NCBI GenBank assembly: GCA_015657395.1
Contig: JADLKI010000008.1
Span: 526,288 to 538,179, forward strand
DNA: 11,892 nucleotides
Origin: Spirochaetales bacterium
GTDB taxonomy: Bacteria > Spirochaetota > Spirochaetia > Treponematales > Rectinemataceae
Direction of reading: 5' to 3'
Made by a program: the position numbers and the translations under genes. Within the stretch, counting starts at the first letter, position 1. Every line of letters begins with the position of its first letter. Shown one piece after another: positions 1-6,042 of the stretch. A model generated the notes under the pieces. The model saw only the letters and a program-made list of their open reading frames with translations. It was not told where the DNA came from and did no database searches.

Positions 1-480
1 GGCATACCCTATGTCTCGATCGATGTACCCGTCATCGGGCGGCTCAAGCCCGGACGCTCGATGAACTGTTACTGGTGCTCCACCCAGCGGCGCACCGAGC
101 TCATACGCTACGCGGTGGCGCACGGCTACAACAAGATTGCGCTCGGCCATCACCTCGACGACGCGGTGGAGACCCTCCTCATGAACATGCTCTACAAGGG
201 CGAAATCTCCGGCATGCTGCCCGTCCTGCGTTACAGGAAGTATCCTCTCTCCATCATCCGGCCGCTCACCCTCTGCGAGGAGCGCCAGACCATCGCGTAC
301 GCCGAGGAGAAAGGCTTCCGTTCGGCGGTCTGCACCTGTCCTTTTGGGCGCGATTCCAAGCGGCGCGAGGTCAGAGCGAGGATCGCGGCCCTCACCGGGG
401 GCTCGAGCGAGATGAAACGGCGTCTCTTCGAGTCGACCGAACATGTGAACGCGGAATATCTTGGCTCGTCAAAGAATTAA
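1..480 (+). CDS. TtcA-like PP-loop tRNA thiolation protein (3' part)
   Basis: The reading frame is open from base 1, so this is the C-terminal ~159 residues of a gene that begins outside the window. The family (TtcA/TilS-like PP-loop ATPases) adenylates a tRNA cytidine and, in TtcA, replaces O2 of C32 with sulfur using an Fe-S cluster. Visible hallmarks are a CxxC followed by basic residues (CYWCSTQRR, where TtcA has CSLCSRLRR), the block GHHLDDAVETLLMNM, which is the conserved second half of the PP-loop domain, and a later Cys pair (VCTCPFG) where TtcA has its third cluster Cys. The ATP-binding SGGKDS loop would lie upstream of base 1. No terminator hairpin follows the stop. The gene has no evident link to the downstream cluster. 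Which tRNA base it modifies is not certain. Confidence 0.8.
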   Translation, partial: GIPYVSIDVPVIGRLKPGRSMNCYWCSTQRRTELIRYAVAHGYNKIALGHHLDDAVETLLMNMLYKGEISGMLPVLRYRKYPLSIIRPLTLCEERQTIAYAEEKGFRSAVCTCPFGRDSKRREVRARIAALTGGSSEMKRRLFESTEHVNAEYLGSSKN

Positions 481-510
481 ATACACCACACAATAAGATA
501 AAAATTATCG

Positions 511-539
511 TTGACCGCTGTATACTAAGGTTGTATAAT
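511..539 (+). promoter_or_regulatory. Sigma-70 promoter P1 of the opine dehydrogenase gene
   Basis: A -35 box TTGACC (511-516) and a consensus -10 box TATAAT (534-539) are separated by the ideal 17 bp. An A/T-rich run (about 481-509) precedes the -35 box. Transcription would begin near 546, giving an untranslated leader of about 85 nt before the ATG at 630. The candidate operator at 545-560 would cover the start site, a geometry suited to repression. Confidence 0.8.
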
Positions 540-566
540 CATATTGTTGGACAGCCAGTCAATATG
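540..566. repeat. 7-bp inverted repeat framing the P1 start site
   Basis: CATATTG at 540-546 is an exact reverse complement of CAATATG at 560-566, with 13 bp between. It begins directly after the -10 box and encloses most of the candidate operator. It could be part of the operator (outer contacts) or a site for a second regulator. The equivalent outer repeat is not present at the second promoter, where only the inner 16-bp element is shared. Confidence 0.5.
545..560 (+). promoter_or_regulatory. Candidate GntR-family operator at P1
   Basis: The 16-bp element holds TGT-TGG-ACA (545-553) running into GACAGCCAGTC (550-560). It matches the element at 1803-1818 in 14 of 16 positions and starts the same distance (5 nt gap) after the -10 box. 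GT-N3-AC cores are typical of FadR-subfamily GntR operators. The gene at 9791 encodes such a regulator, so it is the natural candidate to bind here; that link is inference. A longer inverted repeat, CATATTG (540-546) and CAATATG (560-566), frames the same site. Confidence 0.6.
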
Positions 567-576
567 TGCTGCCCCA

Positions 577-592
577 TGCATTTCCTAATGCA
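577..592 (+). other. Small leader hairpin before the opine dehydrogenase
   Basis: TGCATT (577-582) pairs perfectly with AATGCA (587-592) across a 4-nt loop, within the untranslated leader of the P1 transcript and 37 nt before the start codon. It has no T-tract, so it is not a terminator. It may be a minor mRNA structure or a DNA-binding palindrome, and short palindromes of this size also occur by chance. Confidence 0.3.
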
Positions 593-629
593 ACTTTCGC
601 TGTGATAGCCGGAATGGAGGTTTGCACGT

Positions 630-1712
630 ATGCACAGGACCTGGGCAATTATTGGCGGTGGTAATGGTGGTCAGGCGATGGCTGGGCATCTCGCTCTTCT
701 GGGCGAACGTGTGCGGCTCTTCGATGTGTTTTCGGACACAGTGGATGCGATAGGCCGCCAGGGCGGTATCAAGGTCACCGGTGCTGTCAATGGCTTTGGC
801 CCTCTGGAATTTGCGACGACCGATATGGGCCAGGCCATGGAGGGCGCCGACGTCGTCATGATCGTCCTGCCCTCGATATACCACGAAGAGGTGGGAAAGA
901 AATGTATTGAACACCTCAGGGATGGCCAGATCGTCTTTCTCCATCCCGAGGCTTCCTGTGGCGCGCTTGCTTTCAAAAAGCTTCTCGCTGAAGCGGGGAA
1001 TACCGCCGATGTGACGATCGGGGCCGCAAATACTCTCCTCTATTCCACGCGCATTCTGACGCCAGGCACAGTGGACATTTTTGGCGTAAAGCATTCGCTG
1101 TATATGGCGGCACTGCCCGCTTCGCGCGGTACAAGGCTCGAAGAGACCATCGGCAGCGTGTTTCCCAACTTTGTCCTGTGCCCGAACGTACTGTACACGA
1201 GCATATCCAACAACAATGCGATGATGCATCCCGCGCCGACCCTTCTCAATGTCGCCAGAATCGAGGCGGGACAGGACTACCTCTACTATACGGAGGGCAT
1301 CACTCCGAGCATAGGCGCTTTTGTGGAGCGGATGGACGAGGAAAGGATCGCCCTGGGGGGAGCGTACGGCTTTGTCATGAAGACGCTGCGGAAGAGCTAC
1401 CTCGACATGTACAACAGTGGCGACATGAGCGATAGCGACAGCCTGTCGGCGCTCTGCAAGAAGGTGGTTGCCTACAGGGAGATAAAGGCTCAAAAAACGC
1501 TTCGCACGAGGTATATCTTCGAGGATGTCCCGTATTCGCTCGTGGCCCTGCAGTCGCTCGCAAAGGTCGCCGGAGTATCCACCCCCTGCATAGATGCGGT
1601 GGTGCAGTTGGCGCATGGTATGCTGCGCGGCGAGCTCGATGAGGGCCGGACGTGTGAAGCCTTGGGTATCGCCGGTATGACCAGGGCGGGCCTTCTGCGG
1701 TATGTTAGCTGA
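630..1712 (+). CDS. Octopine/opine dehydrogenase family protein
   Basis: A 360-residue cytoplasmic NAD(P)-dependent oxidoreductase. Family members reversibly join an amino acid and a 2-oxo acid through a secondary amine. Residues ~5-180 form the Rossmann domain, with GGGNGG at 9-14 and an acidic residue at the end of the second strand (FD, 31-32), which favours NAD over NADP. Residues ~185-340 form the helical opine dehydrogenase domain. The segment NNNAMMHPAPTLLN carries His200, the position of the family's catalytic base, followed by the usual N-R-E run. The ATG at 630 is chosen because TGGAGG ends 9 nt upstream. The gene is monocistronic from P1 or reads through into the transporter operon, since no terminator is visible after the stop. 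Direction is undecided: catabolic release of an amino acid, or NADH-consuming synthesis as a fermentation sink. No nicotianamine-synthase-like partner is present, so a staphylopine-type metallophore pathway is unlikely. Confidence 0.85.
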   Translation: MHRTWAIIGGGNGGQAMAGHLALLGERVRLFDVFSDTVDAIGRQGGIKVTGAVNGFGPLEFATTDMGQAMEGADVVMIVLPSIYHEEVGKKCIEHLRDGQIVFLHPEASCGALAFKKLLAEAGNTADVTIGAANTLLYSTRILTPGTVDIFGVKHSLYMAALPASRGTRLEETIGSVFPNFVLCPNVLYTSISNNNAMMHPAPTLLNVARIEAGQDYLYYTEGITPSIGAFVERMDEERIALGGAYGFVMKTLRKSYLDMYNSGDMSDSDSLSALCKKVVAYREIKAQKTLRTRYIFEDVPYSLVALQSLAKVAGVSTPCIDAVVQLAHGMLRGELDEGRTCEALGIAGMTRAGLLRYVS

Positions 1713-1724
1713 GCGGTCTGGCTT

Positions 1725-1739
1725 AAAGAGGTGGATTCG
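1725..1739 (+). repeat. 15-bp direct repeat, copy 1
   Basis: AAAGAGGTGGATTCG here is identical to 1862-1876. Copy 2 is the ribosome-binding region of the ABC ATPase gene. Copy 1 lies 12 nt after the opine dehydrogenase stop codon and leads into A/T-rich sequence with no start codon. The two copies bound a ~122-bp segment that contains promoter P2 and its operator. This suggests that the segment arose by duplication or was inserted between two genes that were once adjacent. Confidence 0.8.
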
Positions 1740-1797
1740 ATATATATTTAAAATTTCTGTATATATATTGACACCGGCAAAATCAATGTTTTATAGT
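1740..1797 (+). promoter_or_regulatory. Promoter P2 of the transporter operon, with UP-like A/T tract
   Basis: A perfect -35 box TTGACA (1768-1773) is followed after 18 bp by TATAGT (1792-1797, five of six matches). Directly upstream, 1740-1767 is almost purely A and T, resembling an UP element for the alpha subunits of RNA polymerase. Transcription would start near 1803-1805, on top of the candidate operator. The promoter drives the ATPase gene at 1879 and probably the genes to 8565 or beyond. Confidence 0.75.
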
Positions 1798-1802
1798 CCA
1801 AC

Positions 1803-1818
1803 TGTATGACAGCCAGTC
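1803..1818 (+). promoter_or_regulatory. Candidate GntR-family operator at P2
   Basis: TGT-ATG-ACA (1803-1811) overlaps GACAGCCAGTC (1808-1818). The 11-mer is identical to that at P1 (550-560) and begins exactly 10 nt after the -10 box in both places, although the surrounding DNA is otherwise unrelated. Preserved sequence and spacing point to shared control of the dehydrogenase and the transporter. The CTGT/ACAG halves (1802-1805 and 1809-1812) form a short palindrome. Confidence 0.6.
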
Positions 1819-1861
1819 TTGGTGGAGCCTGGAGCGGATACTGATGCCTTTGCAGACATCG

Positions 1862-1876
1862 AAAGAGGTGGATTCG
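1862..1876 (+). repeat. 15-bp direct repeat, copy 2 (contains the ATPase RBS)
   Basis: Identical to 1725-1739. In this copy GAGGTG acts as the Shine-Dalgarno sequence, about 8 nt before the ATG at 1879. It is the functional copy. Confidence 0.8.
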
Positions 1877-1878
1877 CG

Positions 1879-3456
1879 ATGACGAATGAGAAGCCGCTGT
1901 TGAGCATGAAGGGTATACAAAAGGATTTTTTAGGAAACCGTGTACTCGAGGACATCAATCTCGATCTGGCCCAGGGGGAGATTCTCGGTCTGGTCGGCGA
2001 GAATGGGGCGGGCAAAACCACGCTGATGAACATTCTTTTCGGAATGCCGGTGATTCAGCAGACGGGAGGCTATAAGGGCACGATCGCCCTCGATGGCGAA
2101 GAGGTTCGCTTTTCCAACCCGAACGCTGCCCTCATGGCCGGTATCGGCATGGTCCACCAGGAATTTTTTCTTATCCCCGATTTTTCTGCTACAGAGAACA
2201 TTTTTCTCAACCGCGAGGTCACCCGCTATAGTCTTCTGGTAGAAATTTTCGGCGACCGTCTCCGGACCCTGGACAAGGCAGCCATGAATGAACGGGTCGT
2301 CCAGGTCATCAAAGAGCTGGGGGTGAACATCAATCCCGATACGCTTGTTTCCGAGATGCCGGTCAGCTATAAGCAGTTTACGGAGATCGCCCGCGAGATC
2401 GATCGGGCTAAAATAAAGATTCTGGTCGTCGACGAACCGACCGCAGTGCTCACGGAGACGGAGGCGGAAGCTCTTCTGGCGGTGCTGAAGCGGCTTGCCG
2501 CAAAAGGGGTCGGGATCATATTCATTTCGCACCGTTTGCATGAAATACTCAATATCTGCGACCGAATCGTGGTTCTCCGCGACGGGAAGCTGATCAAGGA
2601 CATCTCTTCGGGGCAGTCCGATGTGAAGAGCATTGCCTCCTGGATGGTGGGCCACGAGATCGGCGACTTCGCTTTTCACCATACGGAAAACCACAGGAAG
2701 ACAGAGAATTTTCTTTCGATTGACCACCTCAAGGTCCTCATGCCGGGCGAGGCCGTGAAGGATCTGTGCCTGCAAGTCCACGAGGGGGAGATTCTCGGCA
2801 TTGGCGGCCTGGCCGGACAGGGAAAGTTGGGGATAGCCAATGGCATCATGGGGCTCTTCCCCGCCGAAGGCAGCGTCACTCTGAAGGGGAAATCCCTGAA
2901 GCTCAACAGCCCCCTCGATGCATTCCGCGCCGGCATGGCTTTCATCTCCGAGGACCGGCGCGGCATCGGTCTTCTGCTCACCCAGAGCATTGGCCTCAAC
3001 ATAGCGTTCCCCCTCATGCAGGTGAAGGGAGGTCTGCTCAAGAAAATTGCCGGCCTTTTCACCTGGGAGGATAAGAAAAAAATCCGGGAGATAACGTCCA
3101 GCTACATTGAGCGCCTGGACATCAAGTGCACGGGGCCTGACCAGTCTGTCATGGAGCTCTCCGGAGGCAATCAGCAGAAAGTGTGCGTGGCGAAGGTTCT
3201 CGCCCTGTCGCCGCAGATACTCTTTGCCTCGGAACCAACCCGGGGAATCGATATAGGCGCCAAGCACCTGGTGCTCTCGGTCTTGAGGGAGATCAACGAA
3301 AAAGAGGGGACGACCATCATCATGACCAGCTCCGAGCTCGGCGAGTTGAGGTCGATCTGTGACAGAATTGCGATTGTCAACGAAGGAAAAATCGCAGGTA
3401 TCTTGCCCGCTGAAGCTCCCGTAGAGGATTTCGGCCTGCTTATGCTGGGGGAGTAA
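1879..3456 (+). CDS. ABC transporter ATP-binding protein, double NBD (BMP/sugar type)
   Basis: A 525-residue fused ATPase that powers import with the two permeases downstream. NBD1 has Walker A GENGAGKTT (40-48), Q-loop MVHQEF, Walker B ILVVDEPTA and H-loop FISHR, but its signature is degenerate (PVSYKQ instead of LSGGQ). NBD2 has the reverse: a canonical signature LSGGNQQ but a degraded Walker A (GLAGQGKL), Ser for the Walker B Asp (FASEPTRGID) and Ser for the switch His (MTSSE). Such asymmetry is typical of the RbsA/MglA and BMP nucleoside families and predicts one hydrolytic site. The frame is open upstream to a TTG at 1819, but the ATG at 1879 is preferred: it has GAGGTG 8 nt upstream, and a start at 1819 would leave almost no leader after the P2 start site. 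The substrate is set by the binding protein, not by this subunit. Confidence 0.93.
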   Translation: MTNEKPLLSMKGIQKDFLGNRVLEDINLDLAQGEILGLVGENGAGKTTLMNILFGMPVIQQTGGYKGTIALDGEEVRFSNPNAALMAGIGMVHQEFFLIPDFSATENIFLNREVTRYSLLVEIFGDRLRTLDKAAMNERVVQVIKELGVNINPDTLVSEMPVSYKQFTEIAREIDRAKIKILVVDEPTAVLTETEAEALLAVLKRLAAKGVGIIFISHRLHEILNICDRIVVLRDGKLIKDISSGQSDVKSIASWMVGHEIGDFAFHHTENHRKTENFLSIDHLKVLMPGEAVKDLCLQVHEGEILGIGGLAGQGKLGIANGIMGLFPAEGSVTLKGKSLKLNSPLDAFRAGMAFISEDRRGIGLLLTQSIGLNIAFPLMQVKGGLLKKIAGLFTWEDKKKIREITSSYIERLDIKCTGPDQSVMELSGGNQQKVCVAKVLALSPQILFASEPTRGIDIGAKHLVLSVLREINEKEGTTIIMTSSELGELRSICDRIAIVNEGKIAGILPAEAPVEDFGLLMLGE

Positions 3457-3460
3457 GAGT

Positions 3461-4531
3461 GTGAAAAAGAAAGATCGGATGCACAAGGGCGGAATCGAAA
3501 AGTTCATCGCGAACTTTGGATGGCCAAGGATCATCATTGCGATATTCCTGCTTCTTCTCTTTGTGATAGCGCCCTTCATAGGTATCGACGTGGGCACTTC
3601 GCTCAGCGATATGCTCGTGCGCGTCGGGATGAATGGAATCCTCGTGCTCGCGATGGTACCGATGATTCAATCTGGCTGCGGCCTCAATTTTGGCCTTCCT
3701 CTGGGAATAATCGCAGGGCTCGTCGGGGCAGTGACATCCATGGAATATAACTGGCAGGGGCTTTTCGGTTTCGGGATGGCGGTGCTCTTCGCCATTCCCC
3801 TGGCTGTCCTGCTGGGCGTCATGTACGGCTACTTCATCAACATGGCCAAGGGCGACGAGATGATGATAGGGACCTACGTAGGATTTTCCGTAGTTGCCTT
3901 TATGTCGATGATGTGGCTCAGGCTGCCCTACAGAAATCCCCTTTTGGTCTGGGGGTTCAGCGGGACCGGACTCAGGACGACGATAAGCCTGACTGGTTTT
4001 TGGATGAAGGTTCTCGACAATTTTCTTGCCATCAGGATAGGGCCGCGCTTCTTTTTCCCGACAGGGTCGTTTATCTTCTTCGCTCTGTGCTGTGTGCTGG
4101 TCTGGGCCTTCTTCAAGACAAAGACGGGTATCGCCATGAGCGCCGTGGGGAGCAACCCTCAGTTCGCGCGCGCCCACGGAGTTTCGGAGGACCGGATGCG
4201 CATAGTCTCGGTCGTCCTCTCGACGGTCCTCGGTGCGGTGGGCATGGTCGTCTACGAGCAGAGCTATGGATTTATCCAGCTTTACATGGGCCCGCTCTAT
4301 ATGGCTTTTCCCGCGGTGGCGGCGATTCTGCTCGGCGGAGCGACAATCAACAGCGCGACGATCTCAAATGTGGTCATAGGGACATTCCTTTTTCAGGGAA
4401 TTCTCACAATGACCCCCTCAGTGATCAATGGGATGTTGCAGACCGACGTGGCGGAGGTAATCCGGATATTGGTTTCCAACGGCATGATACTTTACGCCCT
4501 CACAAGAAAAGGGAAGGGAACGGTGAAATGA
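3461..4531 (+). CDS. ABC transporter permease 1 (BPD_transp_2 family)
   Basis: A 356-residue inner-membrane protein with about 8-10 hydrophobic segments (for example ~22-40, 50-70, 100-122, 200-218, 245-265 and 303-320). It belongs to the branched-chain/sugar/nucleoside permease superfamily (PF02653). Motifs shared with permease 2 are GLNFG (74-78), N-[ML]-AKG-x-EM near 127-134, and the cytoplasmic loop FKT-x-x-G followed by AVG-x-N (218-232), which contacts the ATPase. The GTG at 3461 lies 4 nt after the ATPase stop and takes its RBS (GGGGGAG) from the end of that gene. An ATG six codons later (3479) is an alternative. The stop overlaps the next start (ATGA), so the two permeases are translationally coupled and probably form a heterodimer. 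Confidence 0.92.
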   Translation: MKKKDRMHKGGIEKFIANFGWPRIIIAIFLLLLFVIAPFIGIDVGTSLSDMLVRVGMNGILVLAMVPMIQSGCGLNFGLPLGIIAGLVGAVTSMEYNWQGLFGFGMAVLFAIPLAVLLGVMYGYFINMAKGDEMMIGTYVGFSVVAFMSMMWLRLPYRNPLLVWGFSGTGLRTTISLTGFWMKVLDNFLAIRIGPRFFFPTGSFIFFALCCVLVWAFFKTKTGIAMSAVGSNPQFARAHGVSEDRMRIVSVVLSTVLGAVGMVVYEQSYGFIQLYMGPLYMAFPAVAAILLGGATINSATISNVVIGTFLFQGILTMTPSVINGMLQTDVAEVIRILVSNGMILYALTRKGKGTVK

Positions 4532-5622
4532 AGCCAAAATACTCTCTGAAAGGAGCACTGATCTCGAACCTAGTACCGATCGTGTTTTTGATGTTCGCGG
4601 CTTTTGCGGTGCCGATGTCCGGACTGAGCATCCCGTATCTGCTGCACGAGATGATCAGCCGGCTGGCGAGGGACTCGCTTCTGGTCCTGTCGCTGGTCAT
4701 CCCGGTCCTCGCGGGTATGGGATTGAATTTCGGCATGGTGCTCGGCGCCATGGCCGGACAGATCGGCATGGTGCTCGTGGTCGACTGGGGCCTCGGAGGA
4801 ATGCCCGCGCTCCTTGTGGCTGCCCTGTTGGGCACGCCGATATCGATAGGGCTGGGGTATTTCTGCGGTTACATTCTGAATCTCGCAAAGGGCCGGGAGA
4901 TGGTCACCTCGTACATAATAGGTTTCTTTATGAACGGGGCCTATCAGTTTCTCCTCCTCTACTGCATGGGCTCGATTATTCCCATCACGAACCCCGAGCT
5001 CTTGCTGTCGCGCGGCTACGGTATCCGGAACTCCATGGACCTGCCCAATATACGCCAGGTTCTGGACAGGCTCGTATCTGTCGAAGTTTTCGGCATGGAT
5101 ATCCCCATCCTCACCTTTGCGGTGATAGCCGTATTCTGTCTCCTCATCGTCTGGTTCAAGACGACCAAGATAGGGCAGGACATGAGGGCCGTCGGAAGAA
5201 ACAGGGCCGTGGCGAACGGCGCGGGGATTCCCGTGGAGAAGACGCGCATCTTGGCCATCATCATATCCACCCTGATAGCCTGCTATGGCCAGATTGTGTC
5301 GCTCCAGAACCTCGGGACGATCAACACCTACAACAGCCATGAGCAGGTGGGCATTTTCTCCATTGCAGCCCTCCTGGTGGGAGGCGCCACGGCGGAGAAC
5401 GCCTCGATAGCCAACGTGTTCGTCGGTGTGTTCCTCTTCCATCTCATGTTTGTCGTTTCGCCCATGGCGGGGAAAAACCTCATCGGAGACGCCCAATTGG
5501 GAGAATATTTCCGGGTGTTCGTGTCGTACGGCATCATCGCCGTCAGCCTGCTGCTGCACGCCTGGAAGAAGCGGCACGAGATGCTCGAGAGGCGCCTGCT
5601 CGAGAACGATGGGAAGGAGTGA
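4528..5622 (+). CDS. ABC transporter permease 2 (BPD_transp_2 family)
   Basis: A 364-residue membrane protein, paralogous to permease 1 and presumably its heterodimer partner. Shared landmarks are GLNFG (66-70), NLAKGREM (118-125), FKTTKIG and AVGRN in the coupling loop, and LLVGGAT near the C-terminal half. The start is the ATG at 4528, which overlaps the permease 1 stop by ATGA. The frame stays open upstream to 3913, but that part lies inside permease 1, reads as low-complexity charged residues with no family similarity, and is rejected. The C-terminus is basic (HAWKKRHEM), consistent with a cytoplasmic end. Confidence 0.92.
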   Translation: MKPKYSLKGALISNLVPIVFLMFAAFAVPMSGLSIPYLLHEMISRLARDSLLVLSLVIPVLAGMGLNFGMVLGAMAGQIGMVLVVDWGLGGMPALLVAALLGTPISIGLGYFCGYILNLAKGREMVTSYIIGFFMNGAYQFLLLYCMGSIIPITNPELLLSRGYGIRNSMDLPNIRQVLDRLVSVEVFGMDIPILTFAVIAVFCLLIVWFKTTKIGQDMRAVGRNRAVANGAGIPVEKTRILAIIISTLIACYGQIVSLQNLGTINTYNSHEQVGIFSIAALLVGGATAENASIANVFVGVFLFHLMFVVSPMAGKNLIGDAQLGEYFRVFVSYGIIAVSLLLHAWKKRHEMLERRLLENDGKE

Positions 5623-5628
5623 GATCCC

Positions 5629-6012
5629 GTGAATGTGAAACTGAGAAGAAACCTTCTGAGGGTGGCTCTCTGCCTCATTGCGGTTGCCGGTGGTTTTCTG
5701 TTGTCGTTTATAGGTATGTACCACTCTATCATCTTGGACAACAGTGAGTTTTCCGGAGCCGGCGCAGTTCTGCCGCCCCTTGAGGGTCTGCGGGTCGTGA
5801 GCGAAGCGGAGCCGGTGGAGATGAGCCCCGGTGACAGGATCCTTGTGTCGGCAAAGGGGCCGTCGACGACGCTGGTGTTCGAGATAACTTCCCCCGAGAC
5901 TCAGCAGTCGCGGGAGATTTCCTATACGCTCCACATGGGGTTCAAGAAGCAGTTTTTTCTTTCGGTTCCCGCCATTGTGGGAGGGGAAAAGGATCCATTT
6001 TTTGTGGAGTAG
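5629..6012 (+). CDS. Small single-TM protein, DUF6672-like
   Basis: A 127-residue protein starting with GTG at 5629, with GGGAAGGAG about 9 nt upstream. Residues 1-8 are basic and ~10-31 form one hydrophobic helix with no obvious signal-peptidase site, so it is probably anchored in the inner membrane with residues ~35-127 outside. The outer part is rich in Pro, Ser and beta-prone stretches and contains no Cys or catalytic motif that I recognise. It sits between permease 2 (6-nt gap) and the amidohydrolase, which argues for an accessory role in the transporter, such as docking the binding protein or assembly. I recall DUF6672 proteins beside transporters of this kind, but that name is from memory and tentative. 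The function is unknown. Confidence 0.75.
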   Translation: MNVKLRRNLLRVALCLIAVAGGFLLSFIGMYHSIILDNSEFSGAGAVLPPLEGLRVVSEAEPVEMSPGDRILVSAKGPSTTLVFEITSPETQQSREISYTLHMGFKKQFFLSVPAIVGGEKDPFFVE

Positions 6013-6042
6013 CCTGGCATTCGATTCTCTATGGAGGCATAT

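Noticed and set aside
585..1616. 343-codon open frame on the minus strand opposite the opine dehydrogenase
   Set aside because: No recognisable domain; it extends into the promoter leader of a well-supported gene.
630..1712. Staphylopine/pseudopaline-type metallophore operon
   Set aside because: No nicotianamine-synthase-like gene, exporter or metal-type binding protein is in the window.
1740..1767. A/T-rich tract as a replication or attachment site
   Set aside because: It directly abuts a consensus -35 box, so an UP-like promoter element explains it better; no integrase or initiator gene is present.
1819..1878. Upstream TTG start for the ATPase, adding 20 residues
   Set aside because: It lies within about 15 nt of the predicted start of transcription and has no suitable RBS, whereas 1879 has GAGGTG at good spacing.
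1930..3597. 555-codon open frame on the minus strand opposite the ATPase gene
   Set aside because: It has no domain or credible start, reads as His/Gly/Arg-rich low-similarity sequence, and mirrors an obvious ABC ATPase with all motifs. It results from codon bias.
3800..3808. Nine-base match to the reverse complement of the operator 11-mer
   Set aside because: It lies inside permease 1 coding sequence, matches only 9 of 11 bases and has no promoter nearby, so it is probably chance.
3913..4527. N-terminal extension of permease 2 inside permease 1
   Set aside because: Out-of-frame reading of permease 1 with no hydrophobic segments; the ATGA overlap at 4528 gives a normal-length permease.
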